This document shows positions 26,864 to 32,285 of a DNA stretch of 32,285 nucleotides, one piece after another. The stretch comes from Planctomycetota bacterium (GTDB taxonomy: Bacteria; Planctomycetota; Phycisphaerae; WQYP01). The notes under the pieces are model-generated. The model had not been told where the DNA came from. It made no database searches and was given only the letters and a program-made list of their open reading frames with translations. The translations under genes and the position numbers were made by a program. Position 1 is the first letter of the stretch. The number at the start of each line of letters is the position of its first letter. The DNA lies in assembly GCA_021852275.1 (NCBI GenBank), contig JAJZNX010000172.1:1-32285 (forward strand), in the 5' to 3' direction.

Positions 26864-27997
26864 TCATGTTTTGATGCCTTCGAGCATGACCACGGCCAGA
26901 GGAGTAAAAAGCAGCACCGGCAGCCAGGCTCCTACGATTGGCGAAACCGCCGTGCCAGCCAGTTGGAACAGTACAAATGTAGTGATAAAGCATATGCCGG
27001 TAACCATCGTGCATGCCAGCATGTTTTTGATCAGTGCTGTGGGTTCACGGGTCAGCAGAAAAGGTATGCCGATCATCAACATGAGCAAGTTGACAATCAA
27101 CTGCGTGAATCGAGTGTACATGATCTTTTCCAGGGCATCGCGGGTGGAAGGGGGGCTGTCCATCATCAGCCGGTCGATTTGAGCGGTGGAAAGATAATCG
27201 ACAGTTTTCTTGGCGAAAATCAGTTTGAGTTGATGAGGATTCAGAGGGGTATAGTAGATCATCTGGTGTTCTGGTTGGGGGGTTTCATGAGGATCCAGAC
27301 TTTTCAGATCATTGATTTGCGTCACATGCGTCATAAGCCAGCCTCCGGGATGCGGCCCTTCACCAATATTGTTTTTCCATACCGCGCGGCGGGCGATAAT
27401 TCTTGAAATGGGAAGTCCGGCCTTGTTGCGTTGGATAATTCGCACGTGTGTCAAAGTTTTGGTCGCGGGATTGTAACGCGAGGCGAGGACCAGAGAATTG
27501 TCGCTTTCCGGTATGAAGTAAATTGGCTGCGGATGCAGTGTGGCGGCATCCACTTCGCTGTGGGTGCGTAACAGCTTATTTATATTATCCGGCATTAGCA
27601 CTTCCTGGTCCAGAACTACCAGCATATTAAAGCCGATAGCACAGATGATGATGGGCACGGCCACACGATAAAGCGAAATACCGCTGGCGAGCAAGGCGGT
27701 AAGCTCCCGGTTGCGCGTCATGCGGAACATGGTAAAACCCGCTGCCAGCAGGGGAATGATGCCACACACCTGTTGAAAAATCAGCAGCGTGCGATACATG
27801 TAAAAGCTGGATATTGCCCCCACCAAATCCGTAAAAGACGACCAATTACCGGCATGGGTCGCAGCCTGTGCGTGCGTAAACTGATCAAAATTGACGATCA
27901 AATCCAGGAGAATATAAAGTCCCACCACCACCGTAAAAGCCAGCAGGTAGTTAAACAGAAAATTGCGGACAATATAACGATCAATCAAACGCATCAT
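26864..27997 (-). CDS. LptF/LptG-family permease (LptG-like)
   Basis: An inner-membrane permease subunit of the YjgP/YjgQ family, which with LptB moves lipopolysaccharide or related lipids to the periplasmic bridge. It opens with the amphipathic [20 protein letters not shown], has helices 2-3 ([41 protein letters not shown], a typical coupling segment), a periplasmic beta domain at about residues 135-280 and three C-terminal helices starting at [16 protein letters not shown]. Length 377 is normal. It is 33 bases downstream of the longer partner gene, so the two are co-transcribed. LptA, B and C are not in the window. Confidence 0.85.
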   Translation of the reverse strand: MMRLIDRYIVRNFLFNYLLAFTVVVGLYILLDLIVNFDQFTHAQAATHAGNWSSFTDLVGAISSFYMYRTLLIFQQVCGIIPLLAAGFTMFRMTRNRELTALLASGISLYRVAVPIIICAIGFNMLVVLDQEVLMPDNINKLLRTHSEVDAATLHPQPIYFIPESDNSLVLASRYNPATKTLTHVRIIQRNKAGLPISRIIARRAVWKNNIGEGPHPGGWLMTHVTQINDLKSLDPHETPQPEHQMIYYTPLNPHQLKLIFAKKTVDYLSTAQIDRLMMDSPPSTRDALEKIMYTRFTQLIVNLLMLMIGIPFLLTREPTALIKNMLACTMVTGICFITTFVLFQLAGTAVSPIVGAWLPVLLFTPLAVVMLEGIKT

Positions 27998-28030
27998 ACA
28001 TCCAGTAACGGCAACGCAGCGGCACCAAGG

Positions 28031-29701
28031 CTATTTTCGCAGGAGCTTGCTGTAAACGATCAGGTTCAAAAGTAAAATAATGCCATTGCCCATCCAGATC
28101 ACCCATAATCCGGGCATGGCGGATCCCGTGGTTCGCACCACCATGGTGCGACCGGTGGTAATCAGCAGAATAAGAATCATCGCCGGGAAAAAACCGACAA
28201 CAAATACCGCCAGCGGATTATGTCCCTCCAGCAAAATACCCAGCGCCGCTCCGAGCATGACCAACACCAGGCACGAAAATGCAAAGGATCGCCGGCTTTG
28301 CACCTCAGATTCGATAACATGGTCGAGTTTGCTGATGTGTCGGGCGATCTGGGCTTTTAAGTTGGTTACTGCCGGAGACTCGGCCATCCGCACCGGTGCC
28401 AGCCCGATGCGGGGTGTCGCTGAAACGGTGGCAAACTGCCGCGGAATGGCCAGTTCATTGAGTGCAATAGTGGCTGGTCCGGCATGGAACCCTTTGCCAA
28501 TGGATGGGTTATTCATGCGCACGTTTCCCGATAGGGTGAGGGAACCGCTGATGGGATCTGTAGCGTTCCTGCCGCCATGGAGTGTAAGCGCGGCAAAATC
28601 CGCCGTGTAAATCACGGAAACCTGTTGATGCCTGTAGACCCACACACGGATTGCTTTGTTGCCGCTGGCGGCCAGACAAAAAATATCAGATGGGTTCACA
28701 AATGCTCTCGGGGCATAAATCACAATATAATCGGCACGGGAATCTACGCGATTAAAGCGAAGAGCTTTTTCAGGAGAGTATTGCAGCAAATAGTTATTGC
28801 ACACGGCAGCAAATCGCTGCAGCCGGTCGAGATTACTTTTGAGTGCGGCAATGGGCCTGAATTGGTAAGGATCCCTGTGGAGCCGTTCTAACTTGGTGAT
28901 GCTGAAAAACTTGGGGACATTTTGCAGCAACGATCCGATGACATAGGGTTGGCCATCAGCCGGCAGGTAACGCACCGTTCCTCGGAGTTGCCGGACACTA
29001 TTGGGATCAAATGCGGTTCCATCATCTAATTGCACGGCAACATCCACCTGGTTGCTGGCCGGCACTTTATCAATGAGTACATTGGCGGCCTTGGCCAGCA
29101 CTACCGCGGTCGGCTTGCCATTGGTCAATGTGGTGGCGGCCAGGCCGCGCAGTTGCAGAATGGTACGCCGCACACCTTGAGGTGGGCGAAGCGCCTTAGG
29201 GACTGGAATACGATAAGCCTGATTGGCATATACAACCATATCGCCCACCTGAAATGGTTCATGTTTGTCCAGATGATCCAGGAGAACAGAGGCTACATCG
29301 CTTTGAATGGCATGGGACGACTTTTGTAGAAAAATAGGTACCACAAAGTCAACAAAGGCCAGGTCAATCGCCGCTACCACCAGCCCCAGCACCAGCGCCG
29401 GCACCAGTAAAAATTGAAAGCTGATTCCACTGGCTCTAGCCCCGGTGATTTCATTGTCTGTACTTAATCTCCAATAGACCATGACTGCCGCAAAAAGGGC
29501 CGCCAGTGGGATGGAATAGGCCAGCATCGCTGGCATCAGGTCCATGAGTACGCGCATGAGCTGAATCAATGTCAGCCCCTGTTTGGTCAAAGGTTTAAAG
29601 GTGCCGCCAAACGCCAGTATGGTGGTAAGAACGCCAGTGGTCAGCACAAAAATGCGTCCCAGTTCGCGCAGAAAGTACCAATGCAGTGTTTTGATGATCA
29701 T
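28031..29701 (-). CDS. LptF/LptG-family permease (LptF-like, enlarged periplasmic domain)
   Basis: The second permease half. The N-terminal LHWYFLRELGRIFVLTT, the AYSIPLAALFAAVMVYWRLSTDNEITGARASGISF segment and the C-terminal helices (SFAFSCLVLVMLGAALGILLEG, FPAMILILLITTG, WVIWMGNGIILLLNLIVY) match the LptF/G layout with six helices. At 556 residues it is well over the usual 360-400; the extra length lies in the periplasmic beta-rich domain between about residues 130 and 430. It begins 5 bases after the kinase gene, without a clear ribosome site, so translation may be coupled. Partner of the downstream LptG-like protein. Confidence 0.85.
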   Translation of the reverse strand: MIIKTLHWYFLRELGRIFVLTTGVLTTILAFGGTFKPLTKQGLTLIQLMRVLMDLMPAMLAYSIPLAALFAAVMVYWRLSTDNEITGARASGISFQFLLVPALVLGLVVAAIDLAFVDFVVPIFLQKSSHAIQSDVASVLLDHLDKHEPFQVGDMVVYANQAYRIPVPKALRPPQGVRRTILQLRGLAATTLTNGKPTAVVLAKAANVLIDKVPASNQVDVAVQLDDGTAFDPNSVRQLRGTVRYLPADGQPYVIGSLLQNVPKFFSITKLERLHRDPYQFRPIAALKSNLDRLQRFAAVCNNYLLQYSPEKALRFNRVDSRADYIVIYAPRAFVNPSDIFCLAASGNKAIRVWVYRHQQVSVIYTADFAALTLHGGRNATDPISGSLTLSGNVRMNNPSIGKGFHAGPATIALNELAIPRQFATVSATPRIGLAPVRMAESPAVTNLKAQIARHISKLDHVIESEVQSRRSFAFSCLVLVMLGAALGILLEGHNPLAVFVVGFFPAMILILLITTGRTMVVRTTGSAMPGLWVIWMGNGIILLLNLIVYSKLLRK

Positions 29702-29706
29702 GATTA

Positions 29707-31074
29707 TTAACCGAATGCCCTGGTTTCGAGAGACGCAACCATTTTGACCAGACCGCCCAAAGCTTCATGTTTCAGCGGTTGAAACTTCCAGTCCCCGGGC
29801 CAATAACGTTGCATAATTGCCGCCAGTTCCGTCTGGCCGCCCATGGTATAAATTGGATTACAAATAGAATGGATCTTCGCCAGTCGTTCAAAACGATCCT
29901 GGCTGGTTTGCGCCAGCGCTGCGATTGCCGCTTGCAGCATGGCGCAACGATCTGTGGCCAAAGTCAGATTTTCAAATGCTGCTGCGCGGTTCTCCATGCT
30001 TGTGCGATCACCCGCCAGATATGGCTGAAATCTTACCGGAGCCATTGGCGTTGCGTCTGCCATGGGGTGGGAGGCAGGCACTGTCGGCACCAGTTGACGG
30101 CCGATCCGCATGGTGAGTTTGGAAAACGCTTTAGCCGAAAGATCCCGGAACATATTTTCGTGCAGCCATTTCATGGTGGATCCGCCGGCGGCAATGGTGC
30201 TTACCGCCAGCCAGCGCCGCGGCAGGTACTTACCAGGTCCCAGCGGTCTGGTAAGAATGTCGTATGCGGGTTGGGGCGTTTTGAGGCACAGGGCCAACAC
30301 ATCGCTGGAACCGGCGCTGTGCACCAGAGTACCAGGCTGGGCGGATGTGGCCGCCATGGCGGCACTGGTATCCACCAACGAAGCAAAGACCGGCGTATCG
30401 GCAGGAATCCCCAGCCGCTCTGAAATCGGTGCCTGCGTCCGGCCCACAACTTCATCAGAAAACAATATCTCGGGCAGTTGCGCCATTTTAATGCCCACCG
30501 CCTGGCATAACTCAGCGGACCATCCAGCCAGGCTTATGGCGTCGTACAATCCTAAAAAAGCCGCCTGGGAAGGGTCAATCGTCCACTTCCCCGTCAGGTG
30601 ATGCACCAGCAGTGTGGTGGGTTGTCCGATTCTGGCGATCTGTTTAAATAGTCCCGGTTCATGCTGTTTAATCCATAACAGCGATGTGGAGGCCATACCG
30701 CCGGGAAACGGCCGATTCCCCGTAATATTTAAGTGCTTCTCCGCCCCAATTCGTGCTTCCAGCTCGCAGGCTTGTTGCAGGCTGCGCCGATCTTGGTGGG
30801 TAATGCAGCCGACGATCGGTTGACCTTGCTTATCCAGTGCCACCAATCCAGGGGAAAAAGTATCCAATGCAATGGCGTCAATCTTTTTATGGGAGGCCAT
30901 GGCTTTGCAGATGGCTTTTTCAAATGCTTTCAGCAATCCGGTGGCGGGCACTTCCACTTTGCTGGACTGTAAAACACTCATCACCGGAATATGGGCGAAA
31001 TCTTTAAGGTGGCCATTTTTGAAATAGCCCGCCTTGATCGAGGAAGAACCCACATCTATTGCCAGAATTCGCAC
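29707..31074 (-). CDS. FGGY-family carbohydrate kinase
   Basis: A sugar kinase of the actin/hexokinase ATPase fold. ILAIDVGSSSIKAGYF is the phosphate-1 motif, DTFSPGLVALDKQGQPI and the N-terminal FGGY domain follow, FASLVDTSAAMAA holds the likely catalytic Asp, and LVHSAGSSDVLAL and YTMGGQTELAAIMQRYW are the phosphate-2/adenosine regions. The 455 residues are somewhat shorter than xylulokinase or glycerol kinase (about 500). The sugar cannot be named. GTG start with AAGGA 6 bases upstream. It lies between miaA and lptF with only 5 bases to lptF. Confidence 0.82.
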   Translation of the reverse strand: MRILAIDVGSSSIKAGYFKNGHLKDFAHIPVMSVLQSSKVEVPATGLLKAFEKAICKAMASHKKIDAIALDTFSPGLVALDKQGQPIVGCITHQDRRSLQQACELEARIGAEKHLNITGNRPFPGGMASTSLLWIKQHEPGLFKQIARIGQPTTLLVHHLTGKWTIDPSQAAFLGLYDAISLAGWSAELCQAVGIKMAQLPEILFSDEVVGRTQAPISERLGIPADTPVFASLVDTSAAMAATSAQPGTLVHSAGSSDVLALCLKTPQPAYDILTRPLGPGKYLPRRWLAVSTIAAGGSTMKWLHENMFRDLSAKAFSKLTMRIGRQLVPTVPASHPMADATPMAPVRFQPYLAGDRTSMENRAAAFENLTLATDRCAMLQAAIAALAQTSQDRFERLAKIHSICNPIYTMGGQTELAAIMQRYWPGDWKFQPLKHEALGGLVKMVASLETRAFG

Positions 31075-31126
31075 GATAATTCCTTTTTAGCCGATGGTAC
31101 CGTCTTATTTCGCGATACATGGTCGG

Positions 31127-32083
31127 TCAGGACTTCAGCCATTGCAGTACTGCGGGTAGCATATCCGCACCCGATTGATGCGGTCCCGGCTCCAACCAGT
31201 GTATGCTGGAAAAGCGCTTCAGCCAGGTTCGCTGCAGCTTGGCCAAATGCCGCGTCTTTATTTTAATCGCTTCAGTGGCATCTTCCAGCGTACAGTTGCC
31301 CGAGAGATAATCGAGTATCTGCCGGTAGCCCACGGCGCTGGCCGCTTCGACCGAAAGAGTTTTTTCGCTGGCCACCAGGGCCTGTACTTCCGCCACCAGT
31401 CCGGCCGTGATCATAGCCTTGACGCGCCGATTGATCCGGCTATTTAAATCTTCCCGAGAACGCCGAATACCTATCCATAATGTGGAATCATCTCCTGGCC
31501 GGGCGGACCATTGCGTCTGCAATTCACTGATGGGGCGGCCCGTGGCATGAAAAACTTCCAGGGCACGAATGATGCGGCGCAGATCGTTGGGGTGTATTTT
31601 CTCCGCGGCAGCGGCATCTACCTCCTGCAATTCCCTATGTAGACTCACGGTGCCATTCTGCTCGGCCCGCATCTGCAACGCCGTGCGAAAGGCTGCATTC
31701 GACGCCGGTCCGGCAAACAATCCCTCCAACAAAGCTCGCAAATAAAGTATCGTTCCGGTGGACAGAATCAGCGGCTGGCGGCCACGGCGGTGCTCCTCCA
31801 GTATCGGCCCGGCGAGTTGCACAAATCGGGCGGCGGAAAATGTTTCCCAGGGGTCAGCCACATCAATCATCAGGTGCTTGATTCGCTGCCGCACCACCCG
31901 ATCCGGCTTGGCCGTGCCGATATCCATACCCCGGTACACCTGCATGGAATCCACCGCCATAATCGTGGTGGGCTGGCCCCGGTCTAACGGCCAGGATTCC
32001 GCCAGCACTTCGGCCAATTCCGATTTCCCCGAGGCAGTGCAGCCGACGATAACAATGATGGGCATTTTCATAATCGATTGCAT
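31127..32083 (-). CDS. miaA: tRNA dimethylallyltransferase MiaA
   Basis: MiaA adds a dimethylallyl group to A37 of tRNAs that read codons starting with U. VIVGCTASGKSELAE is the P-loop, DSMQVYRGMDIGTAKP is the family signature with the catalytic Asp, and IHPNDLRRIIRALEVF, AVGYRQILDYL and KIKTRHLAKLQRTWLKR are the tRNA-binding regions. The usual GGTGLY strand reads STGTILYLRALL. The start is uncertain: the first ATG (32083) and the one at 32071 both lack a ribosome-binding site, and the track start at 32119 is TTG. A TATCAT box overlapping 32083 would favour the ATG at 32071 and a nearly leaderless message. Confidence 0.93.
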   Translation of the reverse strand: MQSIMKMPIIVIVGCTASGKSELAEVLAESWPLDRGQPTTIMAVDSMQVYRGMDIGTAKPDRVVRQRIKHLMIDVADPWETFSAARFVQLAGPILEEHRRGRQPLILSTGTILYLRALLEGLFAGPASNAAFRTALQMRAEQNGTVSLHRELQEVDAAAAEKIHPNDLRRIIRALEVFHATGRPISELQTQWSARPGDDSTLWIGIRRSREDLNSRINRRVKAMITAGLVAEVQALVASEKTLSVEAASAVGYRQILDYLSGNCTLEDATEAIKIKTRHLAKLQRTWLKRFSSIHWLEPGPHQSGADMLPAVLQWLKS

Positions 32084-32162
32084 GATAACGGCTAGGCGGT
32101 CAATATGCAGCCTGTCCAAGGTTGGTGCCGGCAGTGATCGGCCATCGCTGTATTATTGCTGC

Positions 32163-32168
32163 TATACT
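32163..32168 (+). promoter_or_regulatory. Candidate -10 box for the gene at the right edge
   Basis: TATACT matches the -10 consensus well; no convincing -35 is present. It would start transcription near 32175, about 70 bases before the partial gene, divergent from miaA. Confidence 0.3.
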
Positions 32169-32244
32169 TAACGGAAAATGTTGAGTATGATCCTGAAGCC
32201 CGAATGGTCGGCCCGAACAGGACTAATTTCAGGAGTTGTTTTGC

Positions 32245-32285
32245 ATGCCGGATCCAGTCATTACCTCTTCAAATTGTTGCCTGCG
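32245..32285 (+). CDS. Partial gene at the window edge, unknown product
   Basis: An ATG at 32245 is preceded by AGGAG (32231-32235) at a spacing of 9, the best ribosome-binding site in this area, and the frame stays open to the end (MPDPVITSSNCC...). Only 13 codons are visible, too few to assign a family. Confidence 0.5.
   Translation, partial: MPDPVITSSNCCL

Overview
The window (about 56% GC by eye) looks chromosomal and comes from a Gram-negative, diderm bacterium, most likely a planctomycete, perhaps near Phycisphaerae. The evidence is an LptF/LptG pair (outer-membrane lipid export), a fused AroD-AroE enzyme, GH172 and GH116 glycosidases, and a PqqD-M50-adaptor membrane protein next to a short SecA-like ATPase. 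The lineage is inferred from gene content only. No tRNA, rRNA, insertion sequence, phage gene or CRISPR array is visible.

Left part (1-9767, + strand): a leader with a long nested inverted repeat, an S1-domain RNA-binding protein, then an F1Fo ATP synthase operon in the order atpZ-atpI-B-E-F-H-A-G-D. The operon starts at a near-consensus sigma70 promoter (TTGACA-17-TACAAT). The -35/-10 spacer carries a palindrome resembling a Rex (NADH/NAD+ sensor) operator. atpC (epsilon) is absent: atpD abuts an oppositely oriented SDR gene with only 5 bases between the stop codons.

Middle (9773-19007): an SDR epimerase/dehydrogenase (-) is divergent from thiS-thiG (+), and thiS may be leaderless. Convergent to these is a two-gene minus-strand operon encoding a PqqD-like/M50 zinc protease/HlyD-like adaptor fusion and a SecA-like ATPase without the usual C-terminal scaffold. 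This is the best candidate here for a poorly described export or peptide-processing system. A 354-base intergenic region with a strong hairpin separates it from nfo-aroDE (+), whose coding regions overlap by 4 bases.

Right part: 19175-24066 (+) is a carbohydrate cluster (MDR dehydrogenase, GH172, GH116) behind its own promoter, with no visible signal peptides or transporter. From 24072 to 32083 all genes are on the minus strand, read in the order miaA, FGGY kinase, lptF, lptG, lepA, fkbM. lepA is broken by a one-base frameshift at a C8 run. A partial + strand gene begins at the right edge.

Most start codons were re-chosen from Shine-Dalgarno spacing, so they often differ from the ORF track.
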